The position numbers and the translations under genes are program-made. Below the pieces are notes generated by a model. That model worked only from the letters and a program-made list of their open reading frames with translations. It was not told the origin of the DNA and made no database searches. DNA of 19,413 bases from Solirubrobacterales bacterium 70-9 (GTDB taxonomy: Bacteria > Actinomycetota > Thermoleophilia > Solirubrobacterales > 70-9). This document shows positions 1 to 7,554 of this stretch, piece after piece (position 1 is the first letter of the stretch; each line of letters starts with the position of its first letter). The stretch is from NCBI GenBank assembly GCA_001898095.1, contig MKSH01000247.1, forward strand, positions 19,235 to 38,647. The letters run 5' to 3'.

Positions 1-2
1 GC

Positions 3-179
3 TGGGTCGCCTACCGGGAGGTGGGCAAGGACGGGTCCGAGGCACATTCGGTGGAAAACATTGGCAGCGAGCGCAGTCGTCACTTCATCGTCGAGCTGGT
101 CGGCCCCAGCGCCAGCGAGGAGCTGAAGCCGGCGGTAGGCAACGGGCGGGGCGGGATCACATACGGGGAGCAGGATTGA
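3..179 (+). CDS. C-terminal fragment of a cupin-like protein (5' end outside window)
   Basis: The frame is open from the left edge and ends at a TGA (177-179), giving 58 residues. A stretch reading HSVENIGSERSRHFIVELVG resembles the last beta-strands of small single-domain cupins, where a metal-ligand His is followed by an 'N-x-G-x-x-x-x-x-x-x-V-E-L' pattern. The N-terminal cupin motif lies outside the window, so metal ligands and substrate cannot be judged. The stop codon overlaps the TTG start of the following flavoprotein gene, so the two are probably co-transcribed and translationally coupled. The identification rests on one short motif; another beta-rich family remains possible. Confidence 0.5.
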   Translation, partial: WVAYREVGKDGSEAHSVENIGSERSRHFIVELVGPSASEELKPAVGNGRGGITYGEQD

Positions 180-1564
180 CGGTTTCCTCCGACGTCGTCG
201 TCGTCGGCAGCGGGGCGGGAGGGGCGGCCTGCGCCGGGGAGCTGGCCCGGGCCGGCCTCGCGGTCACGGTCGTCGAGGTGGGGCCGCAGCTCAGCCCGGA
301 GCCCGCCGGCCACCTCCGCAACCAGCTGATCTCCGCCACCGCGCCCGGCGTCTTCGGCACCGCCATCGCGCAGCTGCCGAGGCCGCACGGCGGCGCCGCC
401 GAGTTCCCGGCGGACCTGCCGCACGCCGCGGTCGTGCAGGCGCTCGGCGGAGGTCTCGCCCTCTGGACGCATCACTGCCCCGTGCCGGACTCCTTCGAAT
501 GGCCGGACAGCGTGCCGGCGCAGGATCGCGCCGCGCTGATCGCCCGCGCCCAGGCGGCCCTCCGGGTCCGCGACGACATCCGGGCCGGGGCACGCCAGGA
601 TCGGATCATGGCGGCGGTCGCCGCGCGGGTCCGCGGGATCGACCCGAGCAGGCCGGTGCAGCCGTTGCCGGTCGCCGCCGACCCCCGGGAAGGCGCGCTC
701 CGCTATTGGGGAGCCGACGTGCTCCTGCGAGCCGACGGCGAGAACGCGGGGCGGGTCGAGCTCGTCGCCGACCACGTCGTTCGCCGCGTCGTGTTCGAGG
801 GGGCGAAGGTGCGCGGCGTGATCGTCGCGCCCCGGGACGGCGGCGAGGAGCGCCGACTCCGTGCGGGCGCGGTCGTCGTCGCGGCCGGGGCGATCGGCTC
901 GCCGCAGCTTCTCCACGCGTCGGCCGTGCAACCCGCGGCGCTGGGTCGCCACCTGATGGACCATCCGATGATCACCTCGCGCGTCGGCCTGCACCCGGAG
1001 TTCAGGCCGGGCGGTGAACCGCCGGAGGAGATCGGAGTGTGGGTTCCGGCCGCGCGAGACCGACGCCGCCACCTCCAGGTGGTCGAATCGCCGCTCACGC
1101 CCGATGGCGTCCCCAGCACGGCGGCCGTCGGCGAGACCGCCGACGTGGTCTGCTTCGCGGGCCTGGATCCCGATCCGGAGAACCGCCTGATCTTCGACCC
1201 GGAGAGGCTCGACCCGTTCGGCATGCCGGCGTTCGATGCCGTGTTCCGGCTCGCCGAACGAGACCATGACGAGCTCGCCGCGGCGGTGGGGGAGAACTAC
1301 GCGGTCGCCTCGGCCCTCGGCCGCACCGAGGACGGCTGGGGCGTCCGGCTGGCCCCCGCCGGCGCCAGCTTCCACCTCTCCGGCACCGTTCGCCTAGGCG
1401 TCGACCCGGAGAGCTCGGTCGCCGACCCGCGCGGCGCGGTCTGGGATCGGGAGGGGCTCTTCGTCGCCGGCAACGGCGTCCTCTCGGGCTACACGGCCGG
1501 GAATCCGACCCTGCTCACGGTGGCCCTGGCGCTACGGACGGCCGACGCCGTCCTCGACGCCTGA
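176..1564 (+). CDS. GMC-family FAD oxidoreductase, pyranose 2-oxidase / C-glycoside 3-oxidase-like
   Basis: This is a 462-residue flavoprotein. The N-terminal dinucleotide-binding motif GSGAGG (11-16) follows a hydrophobic beta-strand. A GGG-LALWTHH segment (91-100) sits where GMC enzymes carry their second FAD motif. The C-terminal domain has the family's catalytic His (His400, in FHLSGTVRLG) and Asn (Asn443, in GNPTLL). The string VAGNGVLSGYTAGNPTL resembles pyranose 2-oxidases more than choline or alcohol GMC enzymes, so a sugar or glycoside alcohol is the likeliest substrate. The flavin-linking His of fungal pyranose oxidases (STHW) appears to be Leu here, so FAD should be non-covalent. 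The TTG start at 176 is chosen because GGGGAG lies about six bases upstream and it overlaps the preceding stop. No Tat or Sec signal is visible, so it is probably cytoplasmic. The exact substrate is unknown. Confidence 0.75.
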   Translation: MTVSSDVVVVGSGAGGAACAGELARAGLAVTVVEVGPQLSPEPAGHLRNQLISATAPGVFGTAIAQLPRPHGGAAEFPADLPHAAVVQALGGGLALWTHHCPVPDSFEWPDSVPAQDRAALIARAQAALRVRDDIRAGARQDRIMAAVAARVRGIDPSRPVQPLPVAADPREGALRYWGADVLLRADGENAGRVELVADHVVRRVVFEGAKVRGVIVAPRDGGEERRLRAGAVVVAAGAIGSPQLLHASAVQPAALGRHLMDHPMITSRVGLHPEFRPGGEPPEEIGVWVPAARDRRRHLQVVESPLTPDGVPSTAAVGETADVVCFAGLDPDPENRLIFDPERLDPFGMPAFDAVFRLAERDHDELAAAVGENYAVASALGRTEDGWGVRLAPAGASFHLSGTVRLGVDPESSVADPRGAVWDREGLFVAGNGVLSGYTAGNPTLLTVALALRTADAVLDA

Positions 1565-2275
1565 CGGCTCGCGGCTCTCCGCCGCCAGCAGGGCCGCCAT
1601 CGCGAGAAGCACGAACGCGACGGTCAAGGTCGCGAAGCCGAGGCCGCCCCAGCGGACGATGTGGTCGAGCCCCACCGCGATCGCCGCGCCGGAGAACAGG
1701 GCGAGGACGACCCCGGCCCGCCGCCGCCACCGCACGGAGTCGCCCCCGGCCAGGCGCGAGCCGGCGGCGAGGTCGTGAAGGGTCATCGTCGCGACCGTGG
1801 TGTTGACGTCTTTGACCGAGAGGTGGCGGGCGACGCCGGTCTGGATCCCCATGCCGGCGGCGAGGATCAGGCAGATCGCGTAGCGCCAGCCGTCGTGCGC
1901 CGCGACGTCGACGAAGGCGACGACGACGGTGAGGAGGACGAAGATCAGCAGCTGCCCGAGCAGCGCCTCGACCGCTATCCGCATGAACGTGCCCACGTGC
2001 CGGTTGATGAACCGACCGATCAGGACCGATCCGGCGACGAAGCCGACGAAGGCGAAGATGTTGCCGGTGACGTCGCCGAGGTTGGTGGCGACACCGATCC
2101 CCAGGATCGCCATGTTGCCCGACATGTTGGCGGTGAAGACGTGGTCGAGGGAGAAGTAGCTGACCGCGTCGACGGCCCCGGTGCCGAGGGTCAGGACGAG
2201 GACCAGGAGGACGTGCAGGTCCTCGCGCGGCAGGACCCGCAGCCGGGCTGGAAGAATTGCATCAGAAAAAGCCAT
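1532..2275 (-). CDS. DUF1275 / YoaK-family membrane protein
   Basis: This 247-residue protein is very hydrophobic, with about six predicted membrane helices: roughly residues 20-43, 50-65, 72-92, 103-125, 131-150, and a final pair between about 188 and 235. The motif FTANMSGNM just after the first helix is the hallmark of the DUF1275 (YoaK) family of inner-membrane proteins, which have no firmly assigned activity. The ATG at 2275 is preceded by AGGAT about six bases upstream. The gene is divergent from paaN, and its start is about 60 bp from the PaaR-type operator, so it could share that control region. Its 3' end overlaps the GMC gene convergently by 33 bp. A role in uptake or export of an aromatic compound would be speculation. 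Confidence 0.8.
   Translation of the reverse strand: MAFSDAILPARLRVLPREDLHVLLVLVLTLGTGAVDAVSYFSLDHVFTANMSGNMAILGIGVATNLGDVTGNIFAFVGFVAGSVLIGRFINRHVGTFMRIAVEALLGQLLIFVLLTVVVAFVDVAAHDGWRYAICLILAAGMGIQTGVARHLSVKDVNTTVATMTLHDLAAGSRLAGGDSVRWRRRAGVVLALFSGAAIAVGLDHIVRWGGLGFATLTVAFVLLAMAALLAAESREPSGVEDGVGRP
1536..1553. terminator. Hairpin at convergent gene ends (possible bidirectional terminator)
   Basis: GGACGGC (1536-1542) and GCCGTCC (1547-1553) form a perfect 7-bp stem with a 4-base loop. It lies inside the 33-bp overlap between the 3' ends of the GMC gene (stop at 1564) and the DUF1275 gene (stop at 1532). There is no T-tract on either side, so a classical intrinsic terminator is not shown. 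A stem could also arise by chance in GC-rich coding DNA. Confidence 0.3.
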
Positions 2276-2326
2276 GATTGAATCCTATCCATGACGGCGC
2301 CGAGTGCAAGGAGCGCTCGTGCTTCG

Positions 2327-2354
2327 CTATGCTACCGATCGATCGGTCGTATAG
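2327..2354 (+). promoter_or_regulatory. PaaR-type operator 1, upstream of paaN
   Basis: The perfect 14-bp palindrome ACCGATCGATCGGT (2334-2347) sits in a longer imperfect dyad (2327-2354) with CTAT/ATAG ends. The core fits the pattern ACCGNNCGNNCGGT described for the TetR-family PaaR of Corynebacterium glutamicum. On the other strand, 20 consecutive bases, CTATACGACCGATCGATCGG, are identical to operator 2 (16840-16859). A TATAGA hexamer at 2350-2355 could be a -10 box, in which case the dyad would fill the promoter spacer and block RNA polymerase when bound. The -35 box is not convincing. Confidence 0.75.
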
Positions 2355-2372
2355 ATGGGCAAGGAGAGACGA

Positions 2373-4067
2373 ATGGCTGAGACAACTCGGGTTCCCGCTC
2401 AGGACTGGGTCGAGAAGCACGCCGCAACGCTGGCGGGAGCTCTCGGGGCCAACTCCGAGCGTGGCTACTGGAGCCCCTATCCGGAGACGCCCAAGGCCTA
2501 CGGCGAGAACGCCGTCGCAGACGGCAAGGAAGCCTTCGAGACCTACCTGGACGCGCAGTTCCCGCTCGACCAGACGGCGACGGTCGGCTGGGGCGGGGAG
2601 GAGGTCTCCCCCTACGGTCGGCGGCTCGGGATCACCTACCCGGTGGCCGATTTCGACGCTCTGCTGGCGTCCATGCAGGAGGCGACGGCAAGGTGGCGCG
2701 ACGCGGGCGTCGAGGTCCGCGCGGCGGTCGTTCTCGAGATCCTTGGTCGCGTCAACGCCCGCTCCGCCGAGGTCGCCGAAGCGGTCATGCACACGACCGG
2801 CCAGGCCCCGGCGATGGCCTTCCAGGCAGGCGGCCCCCACGCCCAGGACCGGGCGCTCGAGGCGGTCGGCTGGGCTGTGGCGGAGATGCGCCGTGTCCCG
2901 GCCGAGGCCGAGTGGGAGAAGCCGCAGGGCAAACGACCGCCCCTGCGGCTGCAGAAGCGGTTCACGATCGTGCCGCGCGGCGTCGCGCTGGTCATCGGCT
3001 GCAACACCTTCCCGACCTGGAATGGATATCCGGGGCTTTTCGCCAGCCTCGTCTGCGGCAACCCGGTCCTGGTGAAGCCTTCGAGCAGCGCCATCCTGCC
3101 GCTGGCCATAACCGTCGCGATCGGGCGCGAAGTGCTCGTCGAGGCCGGGTTTTCGCCCGATCTCATCGCCCTCGCCGTCGGCGCGCCCGGGCAGCGGATC
3201 GCCGCCGACCTCGCCGTCCGGCCTGAGATCAAGCTGATCGACTACACCGGCTCGAGCGAGTTCGGCGACTGGCTCGAGCGCGAAGCCCCGCAGGCGGTCG
3301 TCTTCACCGAGAAAGCCGGCGTCAACGTCGTCGTCGTCGATTCGACCGACGACTACAAGGGGATGCTCGGCAACCTCGCCTTCACCCTCTCCCTCTACAG
3401 CGGTCAGATGTGCACGACGACCCAGAACCTCCTGATTCCGGAGACCGGCATCGAGACCGATCAGGGCCACAAGAGCTACGAGGAGTTCGGAGCGGACCTG
3501 GCCGGTGCGATCGAGGCCCTTCTCGGCGACGACGCCCGCGCCACGGCGATCCTCGGTGCGATCGCCGGCGAGTCGATCACCCGGCGGATCGCCGGGGCAG
3601 AAGGCCTCGGCGAGGTGGTGCTCGCCTCGCGCAAGATCGAGCACCCGGAGTTCCCCGAGGCAGAGGTTCGGACCCCGACGCTGGTTTCACTCTCAGGACC
3701 AGAGGATCCGGCCGCTTCGACCGAGCACTTCGGCCCGATCGCCTTCCTCGTCCCGGCCGCCTCGACTGCCGCCTCGATCGCCGCCCTGCGCGACGGCGTC
3801 CGCGCCAACGGGGCGATCACCGCGGGCGTCTACAGCACCGACGAGGCGACGCTGGAGGCGGCCGAAGAGGCCGCCCTCGACGCCGGGGTGGCGCTCTCCT
3901 GCAACCTCACCGGCGGCGTCTTCGTCAACCAGTCGGCTGCCTACTCCGACTTCCACGGCACGGCGCTGAACCCGGCCGGCAATGCGGCGCTCACCGACGC
4001 GGCCTTCGTCTCCCCCCGCTTCGGGGTCGTGCAGACGCGGCGTCACGCCGAGGAGGGCGAAGGCTGA
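2373..4067 (+). CDS. paaN: Phenylacetic acid degradation protein PaaN (ring-opening semialdehyde dehydrogenase)
   Basis: This 564-residue aldehyde dehydrogenase superfamily protein matches the PaaN family, recognisable by YWSPYPE near the N-terminus and by [20 protein letters not shown]. In the paa pathway it oxidises the aldehyde released when oxepin-CoA is hydrolysed, giving 3-oxo-5,6-dehydrosuberyl-CoA. The general-base Glu313 lies in FTEKAGVN and the nucleophile Cys347 in [10 protein letters not shown]. Unlike E. coli PaaZ (about 680 residues), it has no C-terminal MaoC-type hydratase domain, so the hydrolysis step needs another protein. An in-frame ATG exists at 2355, but AAGGAGAG at 2361-2368 points to the ATG at 2373. 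Its TGA overlaps the paaA start (TGATG). It is the first gene of paaNABCDE, directly behind operator 1. Confidence 0.93.
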   Translation: MAETTRVPAQDWVEKHAATLAGALGANSERGYWSPYPETPKAYGENAVADGKEAFETYLDAQFPLDQTATVGWGGEEVSPYGRRLGITYPVADFDALLASMQEATARWRDAGVEVRAAVVLEILGRVNARSAEVAEAVMHTTGQAPAMAFQAGGPHAQDRALEAVGWAVAEMRRVPAEAEWEKPQGKRPPLRLQKRFTIVPRGVALVIGCNTFPTWNGYPGLFASLVCGNPVLVKPSSSAILPLAITVAIGREVLVEAGFSPDLIALAVGAPGQRIAADLAVRPEIKLIDYTGSSEFGDWLEREAPQAVVFTEKAGVNVVVVDSTDDYKGMLGNLAFTLSLYSGQMCTTTQNLLIPETGIETDQGHKSYEEFGADLAGAIEALLGDDARATAILGAIAGESITRRIAGAEGLGEVVLASRKIEHPEFPEAEVRTPTLVSLSGPEDPAASTEHFGPIAFLVPAASTAASIAALRDGVRANGAITAGVYSTDEATLEAAEEAALDAGVALSCNLTGGVFVNQSAAYSDFHGTALNPAGNAALTDAAFVSPRFGVVQTRRHAEEGEG

Positions 4068-5050
4068 TGCACGGGAACGGAGACATGGCCGAGGTGCGGC
4101 CGATCCGCGGCGACGAGTCGCCCGCGCAGTTGGAGGCGTTCGAGCAGACGATCGCCGACGACCAGACGATCGAGCCGCGCGACTGGATGCCGGTGGCCTA
4201 CCGCGAGGGGCTCTTGCGCCAGATCGCCCAGCATGCCCACTCGGAGATCATCGGCATGCAGCCGGAGGGCAACTGGATCACGCGGGCGCCGAGCCTGCGG
4301 CGCAAGGCGATCCTGATGGCGAAGGTCCAGGACGAGGCGGGCCACGGCGCCTACCTCTACTCGGCCGCCGAGACGCTCGGCGCCGACCGCGCGGATCTCG
4401 TCGAGATGCTGATCGACGGCCGCCAGAAGTACTCCTCGATCTTCAACTACCCGACGCTCACCTGGGCCGACATGGGGGCCATCGGGTGGCTCGTCGACGG
4501 CGCCGCGATCGTCAACCAGGTGCCGCTGACCCGCTGCTCCTACGGTCCTTACGCGCGGGCGATGGTGCGGGTCTGCAAGGAGGAGTCCTTCCATCAGCGG
4601 CAGGGCTTCGAGATCCTCCACACCCTCTCCCACGGCACCGAGGGTCAGCAGGCGATGGCCCAGGACGCGGTCGACCGCTGGTGGTGGCCTTCGCTGATGA
4701 TGTTCGGCCCACCCGACGACGAGTCGGTCCACAGCGCGCAGTCGATGCGCTGGAAGGTGAAGCGTTTCTCCAACGACGAGCTGCGCCGGCGCTTCGTCGG
4801 CATGTGCGTGCCGCAGGCGGAGATCCTCGGCCTGACCCTGCCCGACCCCGAGCTGCAGCTCGACGAGGAGAGCGGCGAGTACCGCTTCGGCCCGATCGAC
4901 TGGGACGAGTTCTGGGAGGTCGTCAAGGGCAACGGGCCCTGCAACCGCCGGCGCATCGAGCATCGCCGGCGCGCCCACGAGGAAGGCGCCTGGGTCCGGG
5001 AGGCGGCGGCGGCCTACGCCGCCAAGCGGGAAGCGACCGTCGCCGCGTGA
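4067..5050 (+). CDS. paaA: 1,2-phenylacetyl-CoA epoxidase, catalytic subunit A
   Basis: This 327-residue ferritin-like di-iron oxygenase subunit inserts one oxygen atom from O2 into the ring of phenylacetyl-CoA. It closely resembles E. coli PaaA over long blocks such as [30 protein letters not shown] and [13 protein letters not shown]. The two iron-ligand motifs are DEAGH (Glu90, His93) and KEESFH (Glu172/173, His176). The ATG at 4067 overlaps the paaN stop and has GGAGGG at 4052-4057. A second ATG at 4085 has poorly spaced Shine-Dalgarno bases, but the extra N-terminal residues are not conserved, so the start is not certain. PaaA works in a complex with PaaB and PaaC, fed with electrons by PaaE. 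Confidence 0.97.
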   Translation: MHGNGDMAEVRPIRGDESPAQLEAFEQTIADDQTIEPRDWMPVAYREGLLRQIAQHAHSEIIGMQPEGNWITRAPSLRRKAILMAKVQDEAGHGAYLYSAAETLGADRADLVEMLIDGRQKYSSIFNYPTLTWADMGAIGWLVDGAAIVNQVPLTRCSYGPYARAMVRVCKEESFHQRQGFEILHTLSHGTEGQQAMAQDAVDRWWWPSLMMFGPPDDESVHSAQSMRWKVKRFSNDELRRRFVGMCVPQAEILGLTLPDPELQLDEESGEYRFGPIDWDEFWEVVKGNGPCNRRRIEHRRRAHEEGAWVREAAAAYAAKREATVAA

Positions 5051-5331
5051 ATGCCGACTGGCCGCTCTGGGAGGTGTTCGTGCGGGCCCGCCGGGGCCTC
5101 TCCCACCAGCACGTCGGCAGCCTCCACGCGCCGGACGCCGAGATGGCCCTGCGCAACGCCCGCGACCTCTACACCCGCCGTCAGGAGGGCATCTCGATCT
5201 GGGTGATCGAGTCGGCCCGGATCCACGCCTCCTCGCCCGGGGAGAAGGACCCGTTCTTCGCCCCCGCCGCCGACAAGGCGTACCGGCACCCGACGTTCTA
5301 CGAGGTGCCGGAGGGAGCGGAGCATCTGTGA
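5047..5331 (+). CDS. paaB: 1,2-phenylacetyl-CoA epoxidase, subunit B
   Basis: This 94-residue protein has the size and sequence of PaaB (E. coli PaaB is about 95 residues). The start [22 protein letters not shown], quoted here only as its key blocks WEVFVR and [11 protein letters not shown], followed by [17 protein letters not shown], is typical. PaaB has no cofactor; it bridges PaaAC heterodimers in the epoxidase complex. The GTG start at 5047 overlaps the paaA stop by four bases (GTGA), and its stop overlaps paaC in the same way. This favours equimolar synthesis of the subunits by translational coupling. Confidence 0.96.
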   Translation: MNADWPLWEVFVRARRGLSHQHVGSLHAPDAEMALRNARDLYTRRQEGISIWVIESARIHASSPGEKDPFFAPAADKAYRHPTFYEVPEGAEHL

Positions 5332-6044
5332 CCGACTACTCCACCTACGCACTGCGGCTCGGTGACGACGCCCTCATCCTCTCGCAGCGGTTGAGCTGGT
5401 GGTCCTCGCGGGCGCCGGAGCTGGAGGAGGACCTCGCCCTCACCAACGTCGCGCTCGACCTGCTCGGCCAGGCGCGCACCCTCCTTGCCAGCGTCGGCGA
5501 CGAAGATGAGCTCGCCTTCATGCGCGAGAGTCGGGAGTTCCTGAATCTTTTGATCGTCGAGCGGCCCAACGGCGACTTCGCCCAGACGATCGCCCGCCAG
5601 CTCCTCTTCTCGACCTTTCAGCTGGCCCGCTACGAAGCGCTGGTCGACCATCCGGACGAGGCGATCGCCGGCACCGCGGCGAAGGCGGTGAAGGAGGTCT
5701 CCTACCACTGCGACCACGCTGCCAACTGGACGCGGCGGCTCGGCGATGGCACCGAGGAGAGCCGCGCCCGCATCCGCGATGCGATCGAGAACCTCTGGCC
5801 ATACACCTTCGAGATGCTCGAACACGACTCGCTCGAGGCCGAGCTCGGGGTCGACCCGGCGAGCCTGCGCGAGCGCTGGGAGGTGGAGGTGGGGCAGACG
5901 CTGGAGGCGGCAGCCCTGGGCGTCCCCGAGGATTCGGGCTGGCGTCCCGGCGGCGGTCGGCGCGGCGTCCACGACGAGGATTTCGGCTACCTGCTGGCTG
6001 AGATGCAGAGCCTTCACCGCGCCCATCCGGGTGCGCGATGGTGA
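5328..6044 (+). CDS. paaC: 1,2-phenylacetyl-CoA epoxidase, structural subunit C
   Basis: This 238-residue ferritin-like helical protein corresponds to PaaC (about 248 residues in E. coli). Recognisable stretches are ALRLGDDALILSQRLSWW at the N-terminus, ALDLLGQAR, and the C-terminal DFGYLLAEMQSLHRAHPGA. PaaC is the non-catalytic partner that stabilises PaaA and helps form the substrate-CoA pocket; it lacks the full di-iron ligand set. It starts with GTG at 5328 in a GTGA overlap with paaB. The 3' end overlaps paaD by 4 to 7 bases. Confidence 0.96.
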   Translation: MTDYSTYALRLGDDALILSQRLSWWSSRAPELEEDLALTNVALDLLGQARTLLASVGDEDELAFMRESREFLNLLIVERPNGDFAQTIARQLLFSTFQLARYEALVDHPDEAIAGTAAKAVKEVSYHCDHAANWTRRLGDGTEESRARIRDAIENLWPYTFEMLEHDSLEAELGVDPASLRERWEVEVGQTLEAAALGVPEDSGWRPGGGRRGVHDEDFGYLLAEMQSLHRAHPGARW

Positions 6045-6505
6045 GCGCGGCGGAAGCGCGTGCGGTCGTCGCCGAGATCCCCGATCCGGAGATCCCGGTG
6101 CTGACGATCGCGGATCTCGGCATCCTGCGCGAGGTCACGATCGAGGACGGCGAGCACCTCGTCGTCACCATCACCCCGACCTACTCGGGTTGCCCCGCGA
6201 TGGACCTGATCCGATCGGAGATCGCCGGCCGGCTCGGCGAGCGCGGGGTCGAGGACGCCGAGGTGCGGACCGTGCTCTCGCCCGCCTGGACGACCGACTG
6301 GATGAGCGAGGAGGGCCGCCGCAAGCTGCGCGAGTACGGGATCGCGCCGCCCGGTGCGACCACCGAAGACACGCTCGGCGTCGCCTGTCCCCGCTGCGGC
6401 TCCTCGAACGTGCGCGAGATCTCGCGCTTCGGCGCGACCTCCTGCCAGGCCCAGTACGCCTGCCAGGCCTGCCTGGAGCCATTCGACCACTTCAAGAGAC
6501 ACTGA
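6038..6505 (+). CDS. paaD: PaaD, DUF59/MIP18-type iron-sulfur assembly factor for the epoxidase
   Basis: This is a 155-residue protein in two parts. Residues 5-100 are a DUF59 (MIP18) domain with the conserved Cys52 in TPTYSGCPAMD. The C-terminal tail carries a Cys cluster, CPRC (117, 120) and CQAC (142, 145), with an additional Cys136, likely to bind zinc or an Fe-S cluster. PaaD is needed in vivo for phenylacetyl-CoA epoxidase activity and is thought to help mature the PaaE Fe-S centre. The ATG at 6038 and a GTG at 6041 are both usable; the GTG would give the same four-base GTGA overlap as its neighbours. The stop overlaps the paaE ATG (TGATG). Confidence 0.95.
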   Translation: MVSAAEARAVVAEIPDPEIPVLTIADLGILREVTIEDGEHLVVTITPTYSGCPAMDLIRSEIAGRLGERGVEDAEVRTVLSPAWTTDWMSEEGRRKLREYGIAPPGATTEDTLGVACPRCGSSNVREISRFGATSCQAQYACQACLEPFDHFKRH

Positions 6506-7554
6506 TGGACTTCCACCAGCTGGCAGTCGCCGCGGTGGAGGAGCTGACGCCCGAAAGCGTCGCGATCTCCTTCGAGATTCCGTCCGAGCTCCGGGATGAG
6601 TTCGAGTTCGTCCCGGGCCAGCACCTGATCCTCGAGCGCGAGGGGGCCCGACGCACCTACTCGATCTGCTCTCCGGCCGGCGGCGGCGAGGTGCGGATCG
6701 CGGTCAAGCTGCTGCCCGGCGGCATCTTCTCCACCTGGGCCAACGAGAGCCTCGCCCCCGGTGACCGCCTCGCCGTCGCCGCCCCGACCGGCGGCTTCAC
6801 GCTTGCGGTCGACTCCGGCAACCGCAAGCGCTATGCGGCGATCGCAGCCGGGAGCGGCATCACCCCGATCGTCTCGATGGCGAGCACCGTCCTGGCGGCC
6901 GAGCCGCAGTCGCAGTTCGTCCTCGTCTACGGCAACCGGACCAGCGCGACGACGATGTTCCTGGAAGAGCTGCAGGATCTGAAGAGCCTCTATCCCGAGC
7001 GCTTCGAGCTGATCAACGTCTTCTCACGCGAGCCGCAGGCGGTCGAGCTGTTCTCCGGCCGCCTCGACCGCGAGCGCCTGGGCGCGATCCTCGACGAGTT
7101 GGTCGCGGTCGGGAAAGTGGACGAGTGGCTTCTCTGTGGCCCACTGGGCTTGACCGAGACCGCGGGCGAGGTGCTGGCCGAGCGCGCCGTGGACCCGGCG
7201 CACGTGCACCGGGAGATCTTCTTCGCCGAGGCTTCCGCCGCGACGCCGTCACCGGTGGGCGCGGACGAGGGCAGCCTGGCCAGTGTGCGGATCCGGCTCG
7301 GCGGCCGCGAATCGACCCTGCCGGTGGCCCAGGAGGGCGCCCCGATCCTCGATGCGGTGCTGCTGGCCCGGGCCGATGCCCCCTACGCCTGTCGGGGAGG
7401 CGTCTGCGGGACGTGCCGCGCGCGCGTCCTCGAGGGCGAGGTGGGGATGGACACCCAGTACGCGCTCGAGCCCTCGGAAGTGGAGGCGGGCTACGTCCTC
7501 GCCTGCCAAGCCCACCCGCTCAGCGAGCGGGTGGTGCTTGACTTCGACCAGTAG
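6505..7554 (+). CDS. paaE: 1,2-phenylacetyl-CoA epoxidase reductase, subunit E
   Basis: This 349-residue NAD(P)H:acceptor reductase passes electrons to the PaaA di-iron centre. In order it has an FAD-binding barrel with the R-x-Y-S motif (RRTYSICS, about residues 50-57), a nucleotide-binding domain with AGSGITPI (about 115-122), and a C-terminal plant-type [2Fe-2S] ferredoxin domain with ligands Cys296, Cys301, Cys304 and Cys334 (C-x4-C-x2-C...C). Domain order and length match PaaE (356 residues in E. coli). It is the last gene of paaNABCDE. Its 3' end overlaps the convergent amino acid dehydrogenase gene by 35 bp. Confidence 0.96.
   Translation: MDFHQLAVAAVEELTPESVAISFEIPSELRDEFEFVPGQHLILEREGARRTYSICSPAGGGEVRIAVKLLPGGIFSTWANESLAPGDRLAVAAPTGGFTLAVDSGNRKRYAAIAAGSGITPIVSMASTVLAAEPQSQFVLVYGNRTSATTMFLEELQDLKSLYPERFELINVFSREPQAVELFSGRLDRERLGAILDELVAVGKVDEWLLCGPLGLTETAGEVLAERAVDPAHVHREIFFAEASAATPSPVGADEGSLASVRIRLGGRESTLPVAQEGAPILDAVLLARADAPYACRGGVCGTCRARVLEGEVGMDTQYALEPSEVEAGYVLACQAHPLSERVVLDFDQ
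7512..7534. terminator. Perfect 10-bp hairpin at the paaE / dehydrogenase convergent overlap
   Basis: CCACCCGCTC (7512-7521) pairs perfectly with GAGCGGGTGG (7525-7534) around a 3-base AGC loop. It spans the convergent overlap of paaE (stop 7552-7554) and the amino acid dehydrogenase (stop at 7520). It reads as a hairpin on both strands, so it may act as a bidirectional terminator. There is no T-run after it on either strand, so it would be a stem-only type. Confidence 0.45.

Noticed and set aside
80..1375. Long minus-strand open frame opposite the GMC gene
   Set aside because: The sense strand carries clear FAD and catalytic motifs, while the antisense product is low-complexity and family-less.
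2024..2037. Another partial PaaR-like string (ACCGACCGATCAGG)
   Set aside because: Two mismatches in the second half-site and a position inside the DUF1275 gene.
2355..2372. Upstream in-frame ATG of paaN
   Set aside because: It lies inside the likely -10/operator region, and the Shine-Dalgarno AAGGAGAG at 2361-2368 serves the ATG at 2373.
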